The translations under genes and the position numbers were made by a program. From Hormiphora californensis (lineage: Eukaryota; Ctenophora; Tentaculata; Cydippida; Pleurobrachiidae), in the NCBI GenBank assembly GCA_020137815.1, contig CM035354.1, positions 2,247,495 through 2,311,494 of the forward strand: a stretch of DNA of 64,000 nt, read 5' to 3'. The first letter of the stretch is position 1, and every line of letters begins with the position of its first letter. Shown here one piece after another: positions 1 through 13,383 of this stretch. The notes beneath the pieces are model-generated. The model did no database searches and had not been told where the DNA came from. It worked only from the letters and a program-made list of their open reading frames with translations.

Positions 1-159
1 TATACAGCTGACCTAAATGATAAACATAGAAATAGCTCAGAATGGATTTGCCTTGCTCGACCCTCTTTCCGTGCACTCTGCAGTTAGAAAATAACAAGAA
101 TTGATTTGGATAACCCAAAAATGACCTAAATATAGCCAGATTTGAGTTATTCGAGCTCA

Positions 160-890
160 AATTCGAGTTATCCGGACCCTTATCCGAGTTATCCGGACAT
201 TTATCCGAGTTATCTGGACCCTTATCCGAGTTATCCGGACATTTATCCGAGTTATCCGGACCCTTATCCGAGTTATCCGGACATTTATCCGAGTTATCCG
301 GACCCTTATCCGAGTTATCCGGACATTTATCCGAGTTATCTGGACCCTTATCCGAGTTATCCGGACATTTATCCGAGTTATCCGGACCCTTATCCGAGTT
401 ATCCGGACCCTTATCCGAGTTATCCGGACATTTATCCGAGTTATCCGGACCCTTATCCGAGTTATCCGGACATTTATCCGAGTTATCCGGACATTTATCC
501 GAGTTATCCGGACATTTATCCGAGTTATCCGGACATTTATCCGAGTTATCCGGACCCTTATCCGAGTTATCCGGACCCTTATCCGAGTTATCCGGACATT
601 TATCCGAGTTATCCGGACCCTTATCCGAGTTATCCGGACATTTATCCGAGTTATCCGGACATTTATCCGAGTTATCCGGACCCTTATCCGAGTTATCCGG
701 ACCCTTATCCGAGTTATCCGGACATTTATCCGAGTTATCCGGACATTTATCCGAGTTATCCGGACCCTTATCCGAGTTATCCGGACATTTATCCGAGTTA
801 TCCGGACATTTATCCGAGTTATCCGGACCCTTATCCGAGTTATCCGGACATTTATCCGAGGTATCCGAGTTATCCGGATTTCAGTATCCG
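160..890. repeat. 21-bp tandem satellite
   Basis: About 34 head-to-tail copies of a 21-bp unit that itself contains the near-repeated 9-mers TTATCCGAG and TTATCCGGA plus a 3-base spacer (CCC or CAT variants alternating irregularly). It degenerates into variant copies up to about 990. The unit length is a multiple of three and lacks stops in one frame, giving a spurious tyrosine/proline-rich open frame that begins only at TTG. No gene is called. Confidence 0.95.
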
Positions 891-1020
891 AGTTTTCCGG
901 AGTCCCATATCCGAGCTTGGTTATCCGGATATCTTGAAAACATCAATTATCCGGACTATCCGGGTTATCCGGGTTATCCGGGTTTATACATACCCCCTAT
1001 CGAGTATATTTCTACAGCTG

Positions 1021-1096
1021 TGAGCTGCCAATACTCTGATCACGGTTCTCGCTTTGAAAGAAGTGAGGGTCAGCTGCCAATGCTCTGACAGAAATA
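1021..1096. repeat. Dispersed GTCAGAGCATTGGCCTGAC-type palindromic repeat, copy 1
   Basis: Two diverged copies (reverse complement) of the motif GTCAGAGCATTGGCCTGAC flank a GTTCTCGC-containing spacer and a GAGGGTCA tail. The same arrangement recurs at 1424-1492 and 3122-3183, as a 62-bp tandem array at 15907-16157, and as single motifs near 35215, 36189, 36262 and 58487. It is a short interspersed family of unknown class. Confidence 0.7.
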
Positions 1097-2449
1097 TACA
1101 GACTCGATCTATGCTTCTGGTATGATATAGAGATAGAGAAAAGAGGGCCCTAATTCCAACGCTGTGTACTACTTTCTGCACTCCTATATAATTTGCTACA
1201 TGCAGCCAGCTGCTGTAGTAGAAAACCACTAAGGGGTCTACTTTAGAAAGGTCACTAGGAGGCGTTAGATTTCTAGATTATTGTAACCACTTAAAGTTAA
1301 TGATCCAACCACAACTTTACAGTGTAAACTTTCCAGTGAATCTTGCAATGAATAACTGAAGAGAGAAGCTTCAGTACCGCTTCCAAGGAACAATTACTAA
1401 AACTTTCGGTATAGCTGAGTCTGTCAGGCCAATGCTCTGACCGCAGTTCTCGCGAGAATAGGGTCACTGCAGTCAATGTTCTGACAGAGCTGAGTAGTAC
1501 CATCAAAAACATCTCAGAATATGAAGATGGGCGGTATGAACAATTCATTAGAAAGAGAAGCATGTGTACTACACGATGAATAATGTCGTGGGTAAAGCTG
1601 CACATATGTCTTTGTACTGTTGTACTAAGCCGACTTCATATTTTATAAAACTGGGCTACATAATATATATGTCCTCTCTTTCTGAATCAGAGAGAAAGGA
1701 CATCAGGGTTTGATATGAATCCAAGCTAATTCCAAGAATTCCACACTATCTGAACAATTGCATGTTCCAACCCTTCTCGCGAAAAGAGGGTCGAGCTAGG
1801 CAACGAGATTAGAATCACAGTGCATATATTTCTTGTTTTGTTCAAACAGGGTCGAGCGAGGCAATACATTCCAAGTACAATTAGGCTGCACGTGTGTGTT
1901 CAGTTCATTTTACTAAAATGAACTGAACACACGTGTAGCCTAAAGGTTTTAGGGAGAACCATGTGTGTTACGGCATGAAGGAGGCTTTTAGGCTGAACTA
2001 GGATTCCTTGTTGAGTAAGGATTCCCATTAGATCAAAGAGTGTGACCAACTTGCCTAGGGGAGCAATTTAGGTGCAATTTAGGGAACTAGCAGCTGTGCC
2101 GAATGAGCAGTGTGTGTAGCAGTCCACTGAATTGAACCCCGTGTACAGCAATTCAGGTGGTATGGTATAACTGCTTGTCCGTGTTTTACATCAGTCTCTG
2201 TCTCACTGCACGTTTGAACAGTGACAGGGGTTTACTGTGTCACCTGGCCTAAAATTACATTGTAATTTTAGGTCCTAGCTGAAAGGTTTTGTAATTTACA
2301 AAACCTTTCAGTCGGTCGGTAGTTGATGTCATGGTTGTCTTTGTAGAGCATGATTTATGGCCATGCAGGGAACGAGACAGGTTGACAGGGACGGGGCAAC
2401 AAAGGAGTTGTAGGGGGCAGGAATACAATAGCATTACACTCACGAGCTT

Positions 2450-2453
<4 letters not shown>
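1097..2453. other. Non-coding stretch with adjacent hairpins
   Basis: No gene is recognised. It holds a near-perfect hairpin at 1883-1941 (arms of about 28 bp with loop ACT) and two hairpins set almost back to back at 2248-2272 (arms CCTAAAATTACA) and 2279-2311 (arms CTGAAAGGTTTTGTA). It also has two copies of a short GAGGGTCGAGCTAGGCAA-type repeat near 1780 and 1848, which recurs at 50-70, 50120 and 52110. Confidence 0.6.
1424..1492. repeat. Dispersed GTCAGAGCATTGGCCTGAC-type repeat, copy 2
   Basis: Reverse-complement motif GTCAGGCCAATGCTCTGAC is followed by GCAGTTCTCGCGAGAATAGG and a second, diverged motif ending TTCTGACAG. The central TTCTCGCGAGAA is itself palindromic. Confidence 0.7.

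Positions 2454-2508
<55 letters not shown>
2454..2508. repeat. (CT)n microsatellite
   Basis: Uninterrupted CT dinucleotide run. The serine/leucine and arginine/glutamate open frames across it are artefacts of the repeat. Confidence 0.98.
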
Positions 2509-2509
<1 letters not shown>

Positions 2510-2916
2510 CCCTCTCTATCTCTTTATCCCTTCGACCAAGGTACATGCTTCTTATTATCCACATATGTTACTCATGTCATAATATGCCATGCAGTCATGG
2601 CTAGCTCAGCTAGCAGCTGGTCAAGCACATATAGAGTTTCTCAAAGAGGGTCACAATTACTGTTTAGGGAACAGTTTTTTCCTGTCAGAGCATTAGCCTA
2701 ACAGCTGTTGTTTCTCAACAGCGGAACAGTAACAAGGAGCTTCAACTGGTCACCAACGTGGTGCCCAGAATGGTTTTGAGTAAACTAGACATTTGGACAC
2801 AAACATACCCAGGCGGGTGGTCATCATCATAAGCATATCATAACTGACAGTGACATATGGCACACAATACCAGTGAGCTGTGTGTACAAGCCAAGTGACG
2901 TGCGAATTAGAGAGAG

Positions 2917-3049
<133 letters not shown>

Positions 3050-3121
3050 ATGACAGGATGCCTCATTTGGCCTCTATTATACAAGCTACTGATCTCGAAA
3101 GCATAGACCACAGTACAATAG

Positions 3122-3183
3122 ATCAGGCCAATGCTCTGAATACAGTTCTTGCGATGAGAATAGGGTCAGGCCAATACTCTGAC
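3122..3183. repeat. Dispersed GTCAGAGCATTGGCCTGAC-type repeat, copy 3
   Basis: Two reverse-complement motifs (TCAGGCCAATGCTCTGA and GTCAGGCCAATACTCTGACAG) are separated by a GTTCTTGCGATGAGAATAGG spacer, the same design as at 1424. Confidence 0.7.
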
Positions 3184-3542
3184 AGATAGACCGTGGAGTT
3201 ACGTGAGATAGTGGAATGAGGACTCCTCAGAAGAGATGATGAGGGGTGAGAGACTCCTGATCCAACTCAACAAGTAACAACTAAACAGAGGAGTGCAGTG
3301 GATCATTACAATATTTGGAGGTCGAGCTGTGTGTATTGAGTGTGTGGAATGAAGCTGCTGTGATAACCCGGATATTGAAAAACAAGCAGTGAAGCACAAT
3401 ATCTCACTGTAGCTGCTAAAAGTAAAAACGAATTTAGTAATCTCTCGCCTAATATTTAGGCAAGAAAATTGTGTAGTTGGCAAGTTTATTTGAATTTTAG
3501 TGCGACAACTCTGGGTAATATGGTAGTTCTGGGCTGAACACT

Positions 3543-3912
3543 TTCGACCGCTTTAAAGCGCTTTAAAGCGTTTGAGAAAGCGCTATAAAGCGCTTTAAAG
3601 CGCTTTAAAGCGATACCGCTTTAAAGCGCACCGCTTTAAAGCGCTTTTAAAGCGCTAAAAGCGCATTATAGCGGTTTTTGTAGCGATATAAAGCGCTTCC
3701 GAAAGCGCTTTAAAGCGCTTTCAAAAGCGCTTTAAAGCGCCACCGATTTAAAGCGCTTTTTTTTGATGGCGAGAAAAAATAAAGCGCTTTAAAGCGCTTT
3801 AAAAGCGCTTTTAAAAGCGCTATAAAGCGCTTTTCAAAACGCTTTATAGCGCTTTAAAGCGCTTTTAGCGCTTTCAAGCGCTTTTAAGCGCTTTAAAGCG
3901 GTGAATATCGCT
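3543..3912. repeat. GCGCTTTAAAGCGC satellite, left subterminal block
   Basis: Degenerate tandem array of palindromic 10-16-bp units built on AAAGCGCTTT and GCGCTTTAAAGCGC. It lies just inside the left inverted repeat of the foldback element. Confidence 0.93.
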
Positions 3913-5039
3913 TTAAGGGTACGCTAACCAAAAATTTTTTTCGAGTGCAGGGAAATCTCTCACCGTAGGGTTGTAGGCCATACCAAGGAGACCTCAAATA
4001 TGCAATTTTAGCCCTTAAGTCGAATTCATATTTTTGCTACAGCTGTTTAAAAAATGTCCTGAAAATACGTTTTTGGCATCTCAAAAAAATTTTTTCAAAG
4101 ATAGGAGCATGAAAATTTGGGGATTTGAAGAGGACATGAAGGTGAATAACCACAAAAAATTTTTTTGCAATCCGAGCTGATTTCCGGTCCTGCGATGGAT
4201 TTCTTTTTTTTCACTTTAACGCCCTATTTGGCAAAGTTCCGAAAACATGTGAAAGCTGTAAATTGGTGAAAAGTTGCGTCTAACGATTATCTAAGTGGCC
4301 ATAAATTTTGGGCGTGTCCTTATTTGAGATAAGCTGTACGGAGTTTTCTTTGTGAAAGCCGTCATTTCAGAAATAAATAAATTCCCTGTATCTCAAAAAC
4401 GGCTGATCGTAGAGACCTGAGACTATTCTTAAACGATTCAGAAGGTCCGATTTTGGGGGGGTCTTCTGAGAGACATTTTGCTCCTACTTCAACCGTTTTT
4501 GCTGTAATTGCGAAAAACAATAACCCATCTTCGCCATCGTGGATTTTTTGTGATTTTGTTTTTGATGATTATACTGCCGTTTTAACGTAAAAGGCACTAA
4601 GTCAATTTTTACGAAAATTGAGATATTAGTACCTTCTTCTTCAGAATTTGAAGCTCTTTCAGATAAGCTGAGTCTCATACTCAGATCTTGAAAACTGAAG
4701 GAGCTACAAGCATAACAAGCTTTTTTGCTAGTTGTTTCGTAAAATGCAGTAAGTCAGCAAAATTTCACACAGACGCGTAAAAGGCAGTAAGTCACACGAA
4801 ATTTTTTTAGAGGGCTTGACTTACTGCGTTCTACCCCAAAACTGACTTACTGCCTTTTACGACGTTATGAGTGGACAAAAATAGCATCTTTACACACGAA
4901 CCCCTGACACACCAAGACCTGAGGTCCCGATCATGAGTTGATCAAATAATTTTGGAAAAAATAATTAAAATAATTAGAACAAAGTGGATCAGAATTTAAA
5001 CTAATTTATTGGAAACAACTTAACTTAACAAAATATGTA

Positions 5040-5171
5040 CAGTCGGACCCCGATTTACCGGGGAAAGGGGCTTGCCCGGTATATCGGGGTCAAATACCGT
5101 TAATTTCCTATATCGTGTGAAATTTTTGCTCCCGGTAAATCGGGGTTCCGGTAAATCAGGGTCCGCGAATG
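5040..5171. mobile_element. Tigger/pogo-like MITE nested in the foldback element
   Basis: It starts CAGTCGGACCCCGATTTACC and has matching inverted GGTAAATCGGGG copies toward the other end. TA dinucleotides flank it at 5038-5039 and 5172-5173. It interrupts the left arm, whose partner in the right arm (near 6315) lacks it. Related copies lie at 23707 and 39200, and a remnant at about 62700. Confidence 0.7.
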
Positions 5172-5360
5172 TACAATCTTTGTCAATCAGCCTTTAGTCC
5201 GTCTTTTAATTGACCGATGATTGACCATTGTCAATGTTTGTCCCTGCCTAGTGTCTTACTGTCACCCTCACTTTCTGTCCCTGTAATTCACTCTCTTTCT
5301 GACGTCGAGCTTGATCTTTTCAAATCTTATTTTTCTGATCTCCCTGTTTTCTCCAACTCT

Positions 5361-6160
<800 letters not shown>

Positions 6161-6401
6161 AAATATGTACGATTTGAAAAGAGAGTGAATTACAGGGACA
6201 GAAAGTGAGGCTGGGTGATTGTAAGAAACTAGACACGGAGAGACATTGACAATGCTCAATTGTCGGCCAATTAAAAGACAGTTAAGACACAGAACTAAAG
6301 GCTGATTGACAAACATTGTACATATTTTGTTAAGTTAAGTTGTTTCCAATAAATTAGTTTAAATTCTGATCCACTTTGTTCTAATTATTTTAATTATTTT
6401 T

Positions 6402-6957
6402 TCCCTGCCCGGGTGAATGCCGAAGGCATTCACCCGGATGCCTTTTTACTTTGTAAAAAGGCATAGCAGGGTTAGAATTCGAAAACGACATTTTGGTATA
6501 CTAACTAATCGGTAGAGGGACCATTTTGGTCACACTTTCGTTGCGAGGGGCAACGGTGTAGCAACTAGAGCCGCGCACACAGTGACGAGCTGCTCCTTCA
6601 TCAAACACCTCATTGACACAGTTTGATGGACGTGTGTGCGCGCGCCACTCAACAAAACATGAAATGCGCTGCCGTGTGTTTCGCGTGTTACATACACATT
6701 ACATTTTCATCTTGCGAGTCGAGTGTGAGAGGTTAGATAAGTAGTTAAGTTGGAATGTCAAAAGCTGGTTAGCAAGTGTCATGTAAGTTAGCTAACTCTA
6801 AGCTATGTGAGAAGTATACTGACAGCTAGATCGTATGCATCTCACATTACATTATGACCAAGCCTTGATCCTGTTGGCAGTGACAATGTCACTGACATGT
6901 GAAACGGTAGGGCAGGGAAACTCAGCATTATGAATACATAATGCAATTATACTTGTT
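6402..6957. mobile_element. Insertion with a two-hairpin terminus in the right arm
   Basis: Comparison with the left arm (about 4940-4975) shows some 555 bp extra here. It begins with CCCTGC closing two adjacent perfect hairpins (arms CGGGTGAATGCC with loop GAA, then ATGCCTTTTTAC with loop TTT) and then AGCAGGG, so 6403-6470 folds as a T-shaped three-way junction. A GGCAGGG copy near 6915 could be the opposite terminus. No coding frame is recognised and the target duplication is unclear. Confidence 0.6.
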
Positions 6958-7991
6958 TCCAAAATTATTTGATCAACCTCTGATCGGGACCTCAGTCTTG
7001 GTGTGTCAGGGGTTCGTGTGTAAAGATGCTATTTTTGTCCACTCATAACGTCGTAAAAGGCAGTAAGTCAGTTTTGGGGTAGAACGCAGTAAGTCAAGCC
7101 CTCTAAAAAAGTTCACGTGACTTACTGCGTTTTACGCGTCTGTGTGAAATTTTGCTGACTTACTGCGTTTTACAATGAGTAAGAGCAAAAATCTTTAAAG
7201 GCGAATATCTCGAAATGGAAAAAAATGACTTAGTGCCTTTTACGTTAAAACGGCAGTATAGGGACCCATATGGACCAAATAGTGAAGGAATTAGCTTGTT
7301 AAACATTTTTCCATAGTTTCGGTCCTTTCTTAGCTAAAATTCCCTAATTACAGGATATTGGAGTTTAGCTTTTTCCCTTTTCATAGAATTTGTTTTTCGC
7401 AATTACAGCAAAAACGGTTGAAGTAGGAGCAAAATGTCTCTCAGAAGACCCCCCCAAAATCGGACCTTCTGAATCGTTTAAGCATAGTCTCAGGTCTCTA
7501 CGATCAGCCGTTTTTGAGATACAGGGAATTTATTTATTTCTGAAATGACGGCTTTCACAAAGAAAACTCCGTACAGCTTATCTCAAATAAGGACACGCCC
7601 AAAATTTATGGCCACTTAGATAATCGTTAGACGCAACTTTTCACCAATTTACAGCTTTCACATGTTTTCGGAACTTTGCCAAATAGGGCGTTAAAGTGGA
7701 AAAAAAGAAATCCATCTCAGGACCGGAAATCAGCTCGCATTGCAAAAAAAATTTTTGTGGTTATTCACCTTCATGTCCTCTTCAAATCCCCAAATTTTCA
7801 TGCTCCTATCTTTGAAAAAAATTTTTTGAGATGCCAAAAACTTATTTTCAGTTCATTTTTCAAGCAGCTGTAGCAAAAATATGAATTCGACTTGAGAGCT
7901 CAAATTGCATATTTGAGGTCTCCTTGGCATGGCCTACAACCCTACGGTGAGAGATTTCCCTGCACTCGAAAAAAATTTTTGGTTAGCGTAC

Positions 7992-8937
7992 CCTTAAAGC
8001 GCTATAAAAAGCGCTTTTAAAAGCGGTGTTGAAAAAGCGCTTTTTAAAGCGCTTTTAAAAGCGCTATAAAGCGCTTTAAAAAGCGCTTTTTAAAGCGCTT
8101 TAAAAAGCGCTTTATAGCGCTTTTAAAAGCGCTGTACAGCGCTTTAAAAAGCGCTTTATATCGCTTCAGAAAGCGTTTCTAAAAACGCTTTTAAGCGCTT
8201 TAAAGCGCTTTAAAAAGCGCTTTCTAGAGCGCTTTAAAGCGCTTTCTAGAGCGCTTTAAAGCGCTTTAAAGCGCTTTTAAAAGTGCTTTTTAAAGCGCTT
8301 TATAGCGCTTTAAAGCGCTTTATAGCGCTTTAAAGCGCTTCTTATAGCGCTTTAAATAGTGCTTCATAGCGCTTTATAAAGCGCTTTATAGCGCTTTATA
8401 TAGCGCTTTAAAGCGCTATATAAAGCGCTATATCAAGCGCTATAAAGCGCTATAAAGCGCTTTATAAAGCGCTATAAAGCGCTATATAAAGCGCTTTGCA
8501 GCGCTTTTTATAGCGCTATAAAGCGCTTTATAAAGTCTTTTAAAAAGCGCTTTAAAGCGCTTTTTAAAGCGCTTTATAGCGCTTTTTATAGCGCTTTATG
8601 TAGCGCTGTAAAGCGCTTCATAGCGCTTTATAAAGCGCTTTCAAGCGCTTTAAAAAGCGCTCGAAAGCGCTTTATAAAGCGCTTTTTATAGCGCTATAAA
8701 GCGCTTTAAAGCGCCTCTTAAAGCGCTAGAAAGCGCTTTAAAAAGCGATTTATAGCGCTTCATAAAGCGCTTTAAAAGCGCTTTTTATAGCGCTTTCTAG
8801 CGCTTTATAGAGCGCTATAAAAAGCGCTTTAAAGCGCCTCTTAAAGCGCTTTTTATAGCGCTTTATAAAGCGCTAGAAAGCGCTATAAAAAGCGTTTTAA
8901 AGCGCTTTATGAAGCGCTATAAATCGCTTTTTAAAGC
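7992..8937. repeat. GCGCTTTAAAGCGC satellite, inner right block
   Basis: Nearly 950 bp of degenerate palindromic units (AAAGCGCTTT, GCGCTATAAAGCGC and variants), much longer than the left counterpart, implying expansion after the element formed. Confidence 0.93.
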
Positions 8938-9927
8938 ATTCTATTCGGTTTTTGAATATTATTATTTATTATTGTAAATCCCACTTTTTCGTGATCACTT
9001 CCACTCCTTTTCAGATTAAACTGCGTTTCCGTTGGGTGGTTTCCGTTATAATTTGGGTGCCTTGCAGCCTGTGTACAGGTGTGCGCTACCAAAAGAGTAC
9101 ACTTAGACCGAGTTTTTCAAATGTCTATATAGTCATGCAACCACAAGGCCAATTTGAGTTAACTAAAGTCTCTTTTTGGGAGAGAGGGAGTGAAAGAGAG
9201 GGTACACCACGGAGCACAGTTGGGTATGATATCCCCTCTTTCTTCTATCCTCCCGCGCTGTCTCTCTCAGTCTCATGTTATCGCGTGTGCTACGTTTAGT
9301 TCGGGATGGGGGCGAGTGAGGGATAGAGAAAGAGGGTATACCATTACCACGGAGGATTTTAATAGGTGCGGCGTTTTCGGGTGTGGCGGGCGCCATGTGA
9401 GGTTCACAGCCATATCATGATGCTTTTCGGAATCTCTAGGGGGTGTAATTTTTACGCCGTAATCTGGCTGGTGGCTCCGGCTGGTTGAGACACAGTCTAC
9501 AGCTAAAACAGTGTAAAGATGTTAGTTATGAGACTTGAATGGTCAATGATGACGTCAGACGTGTGTGTAGCTGGTAGCAAGTCAATTGATTGACAGATAC
9601 GAATACAAGTGGCAAGTGCTGAGTCATGAGAGCAAGTCGAGAATCTCAACTCTCAAGACTCAACGGCAGACCGCAGACGGCACTCGGCAGAAGTAAGTGA
9701 AAACAAAGGAATGAATTCACTGCCAACTTATATTTGAGTCTGAACGGGCATGTTCCTTGGGTACGGTGCACCCTCTCTTTTTGGGAAGGGGGTAGGAAGA
9801 GGGAGTGAAAGAGAGGGTACAACACGGAGCACAGCTTATTTGGACATATGCCGAGTTTTATTAGTGCAAATTTTCCCACGGCCATGGGAAACTATGAAAG
9901 CTTAATGTGATGAGCTCGTTTTACTAT

Positions 9928-11105
9928 AAAAAGCGCTTTCAAGCGCCTTAAATAGCGCTTTAAAAAGCTTTAAAAAGCGCTAGAAAGCGCTTTTAAAAGC
10001 GCTTTAAAGCGCTTTATATAGCGCTTTTTAGCGCTATTTAAAGCGCTTTTCAGCGCTAGTTAAAGCGCTAAAAAGCGCTTTAAAAAGCGCTATAAAGCGC
10101 TCTAAATAGCGCTTTATAGCGCCTCTAAAAGCTCTTTTTAAAGCGCCACAAAAAGCGCTTAAGAGCGCTATAAAAAGCGCTTCATAGCGCTATTTAAAGC
10201 GCTTTATAGCGCTATAAAAAGCGCTTCAAAGCGCTTTAAAAAGCACTAAAAAGCGCTTTTCAAAGCGCTTTATAAAGCGCTAGAAAGCGCTTTTAAAAGC
10301 GCTTCCTAGCGCTTTTTAAAGCGCTTTTCAAAGCGCTTTTTAGCGCTTTATAGCGCTTTTTAGCGGTTGAAGTAGCACATTTTATATCGCTTTAAAGCGC
10401 TTTAAAAAGCGCTTTTTAGCGCTTTAAGAAGCGCTTTTTAGCGCTTTAAAAAGTGCTTTAGAAAGCGCTTTTTAGCGCTATAAAAAGCGCTTTAAAGCGC
10501 TCTTTAAAGCGCTTTAAAGCGCTTTCTAAAGCGCTTTTTAAAGCACTAAAAAGCGCTTTTAAAAGCGCTGTATAGCGCTATAAAGCGCTTTCAAATATGC
10601 TATATAAAGCGCTTTAAAAAGCGCTATAAAGCGCTTTGTAGCGCTTTATAGCGCTATTGAAAGCGATTTCTAGCGCTTTTAAAAGCGCTATAAAGCGCTT
10701 TATAGCGCTTTTAAAAGCGCTTTCTAGCGCTATTTAGCGCTTTATAGCGCTTTTAAAAGCGCTTTCGAAAGCGCTATAAAGCGCTAAATAGCGCTAAATA
10801 GCGCTTTAAAGCGATCTGACGAAGCGCTTTATAGCGCTTCATAGCGCTTTTTAAAGCGCTTGCAAAACGCTTTAAAGCGCTAAATTTTGAAAATAAAGCG
10901 CTTTAAATCGGTGGCGCTTTAAAGCGCTTTTAAAAGCGCTTTATAGCGCTTTCGAAAGCGCTTTATATTGCTTCAGAAACCGCTATAAAGCGCTTTTAGC
11001 GCTTTAAAAGCGCTTTAAAGCGGTGCGCTTTAAAGCGGTATCGCTTTAAAGCGCTTTAAAGCGCTATAAAGCGCTTTCTCGAACGCTTTAAAGCGCTTTA
11101 AAGCG
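9928..11105. repeat. GCGCTTTAAAGCGC satellite, outer right block
   Basis: Second satellite block, ending in the right inverted repeat. The last 120 bp mirror the first 120 bp of the left block closely. Between the two right blocks (8945-9925) lies DNA with two related GAGAGGGTACACCACGGAGC-type segments and no recognisable gene. Confidence 0.93.
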
Positions 11106-11913
11106 GTCGAAAATGTTCAGTCCAGAACTACCATATTACCCAACTCTGTAAAAACACTGCATTCTAGAATCCAGAGAAATGGGGGGAGGTACAGGGAGGA
11201 AGGCCACACTGTGTGCGAGAGAAAGCATTTGTGTTGACAGTGTAGCTATCAGATAGGGATAGGAGAATTGTGAAAGAAGACTAAGAGAAAATAAGGGAGG
11301 GAGAGATAGAGAGGGAGAGAGATAGAGAGAGGCTGACTAACTGAATTAGGGGACATTCACAAGTGCCTTTTGCCGTGAGGTGTCAAAACGGTAGACAAAA
11401 CACTGAATAACAGAATAGAAATATTATTACATTGTGCATACATGCATGCATATTGGAGCTGAGGGGGGGGGGGCTTGCAAAATGGAAAACCTGAAGCTGT
11501 CCAGGTTTTGCCGACTGGACAAGGGAAAACAATGTTTTCCGAAAACAATGTTTTCCGAAAACATTCACCGGTATATTAGGACAAATGTAACATGGGATTT
11601 AGTGAACATAAAACAAGGGTATAACATGTAGTTACTACATATACATGTAGGCTACTGCATACTACCCGTCCACATGATGACTATTTTAAACGCAATATCT
11701 AAAGGGGGTTTGAAAATAAAGATCTGTGTGAATACATTCAACAGCCTCATACACTTCCACAGATAGTTAAGTAAAAAAGTAGAAAAAAGAACATAAAACT
11801 ATTCCTCGCTCATCAGGGGACCGATCTCTAACTGGTGCCATCGGCATCATCTTTGCCCGTGTTATATTTCTCTTCTTTGACACTTTATTGAACAAAGAGA
11901 GCATGCCTTAAAC

Positions 11914-12001
11914 CAGGAACCGACCGAATCAGGAAATACTGGTCCCTGATTGGCTGATAACCAGTCACGTGACCTAAATAACGAGTTCTGATTGGTTCCT
12001 G
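11914..12001 (+). mobile_element. hAT-like MITE, copy 1 (short form)
   Basis: Ends CAGGAACC and GGTTCCTG, with exact 8-bp duplications CCTTAAAC on both sides (11906-11913, 12002-12009). The interior carries ATTGGCTGATAACC, GTCACGTGAC and GATTGG motifs. About 20 bp near the 3' end of the 109-bp form is missing. Confidence 0.9.
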
Positions 12002-12045
12002 CCTTAAACCCAGTTTTAGCAGTTCTATCCACTAATTAAATTTAG

Positions 12046-12613
12046 GGGGGGGGGTGCAGCCCCAAAAAAAATCAAACTTTTTCCGAAACCCAGGGTATGG
12101 TTGGTTTTTTTTGGCTTTTTTTGGTTGAAATTTCTTTGATTTTTTTTGGTCGTTTTTGATTTTTTTTGGTCGTTTTTGATTTTTTTTGATCTGTTTTGAT
12201 TTTTTTGATCGTTTTTGATTTTTTTTGAATTTTTTTGATCGTTTTTGAATTTTTTTGGTCGTTTTTGATTTTTTAAATGTTTAATGTTTGTTGGTCGTTT
12301 TTGATTTTTTTGGTCGTTTTTGATTTTTTTTGATCGTTTTTGATGTTTTTTGAATTTTTTTGATCGTTTTTGATCGTTTTTTATTTTTAAATGTTTAATG
12401 TTGAACAAAAAAGTTCAAAAAAAATCAAAAACGATCAAATAAAATCAAAAACGATCAAAAAAGTTCAAAAAAAATCAAAAACGATCAAAAAAAATCAAAA
12501 AAGATCAAAAAAAATCAAAAAAGATCAAAAAAAATCAAAAACGACCAAAAAAAATCAATACTTTTGAAAATCCAGGGTATGGTTGGTTATTTTTTGGGCT
12601 GCACCCCCCCCCC
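12046..12613. mobile_element. Palindromic element with TTTTTGATCG minisatellite arms
   Basis: Ends GGGGGGGGGTGCAGCCC and GGGCTGCACCCCCCCC are inverted copies. AATTTAG flanks both ends (7-bp, possibly 8-bp duplication). The left half is an array of TTTTTGATCG/TTTTTGGTCG units and the right half contains the complementary orientation. The lysine-rich open frame here is a by-product. The design (guanine-start termini, 7-8-bp duplication, satellite arms) resembles the 7.6-kb element. Confidence 0.8.
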
Positions 12614-12649
12614 AATTTAGCTTCTTAACATTAAAATAACTTAATCACC

Positions 12650-13172
12650 TTAGGCTATAAGCATACTGATCGTGATGATCATCATCAGTTAAAAAGATCA
12701 TCATCTGCAAAAAACTGCAGTGTGCGGAACATTATGATCATCACGTAAGAGCCGGCCCTGGAGCCGTCTCTTAAGTTAGATCATGATCATCAACACCTAG
12801 TGTGCGCACGTTCTGATGTTATGGAGGACTTTGGTTACGAAGTTACCCCTTGCCTAGCGCGTGCGAAGGTCGCCCTGCAACCTGAGCTAGGTCTAAACAG
12901 AGTGTGAGGTGTCTTCGATACCAAATGATGATCATGATCAAAAGGCAAGTTCCAGCAAGTTGAGCATGGTTTATGATGATCAAACATGCGCACACTATCA
13001 TGGTTTATGATGATCAAACGTGAACACACTATGGTTTGAGAGCATCATGATGCATCAAGCCTCCATCATGATGATAATCATCAATGTATGCTTCTTTGAT
13101 GGTGAACATCAAAATCTCCGTACACTGACCTGATTATGATCATCACGATCAGTATGCTTATATAGCCTTAGT
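12650..13172. mobile_element. Foldback element with TGATGATCATCA repeats
   Basis: An inverted repeat of about 35 bp (left CTATAAGCATACTGATCGTG near 12657, right its complement near 13165) encloses 0.5 kb dense in TGATCATGATGATCAT palindromes. No coding frame. Target duplication not resolved. Confidence 0.75.
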
Positions 13173-13383
13173 TAATTTCCGACTTTCAATATATATATCA
13201 TGTACCAGACTTTAACACACATCCTATCGAAAAACAAGCTAAAAAAGGCACACACTTCACCCCACTACCGCAAGAATACTGACTAATAGGGCCACCATGG
13301 GTCCCGCTGCTAAGTGCTGATGATAGGACACTTCTCATACTGATAGATAGCCTCAGCTAGAGTTCAAAGCATCCACATTGGCA

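Noticed and set aside
142-1023. 293-codon Tyr/Pro/Ser-rich open frame
   Set aside because: Produced by a 21-bp satellite without stops; begins at TTG, shows no codon bias, and has no splice or promoter context.
12025-12408. Lys/Asn-rich 127-codon frame
   Set aside because: Translation of the TTTTTGATCG minisatellite inside a transposable element.
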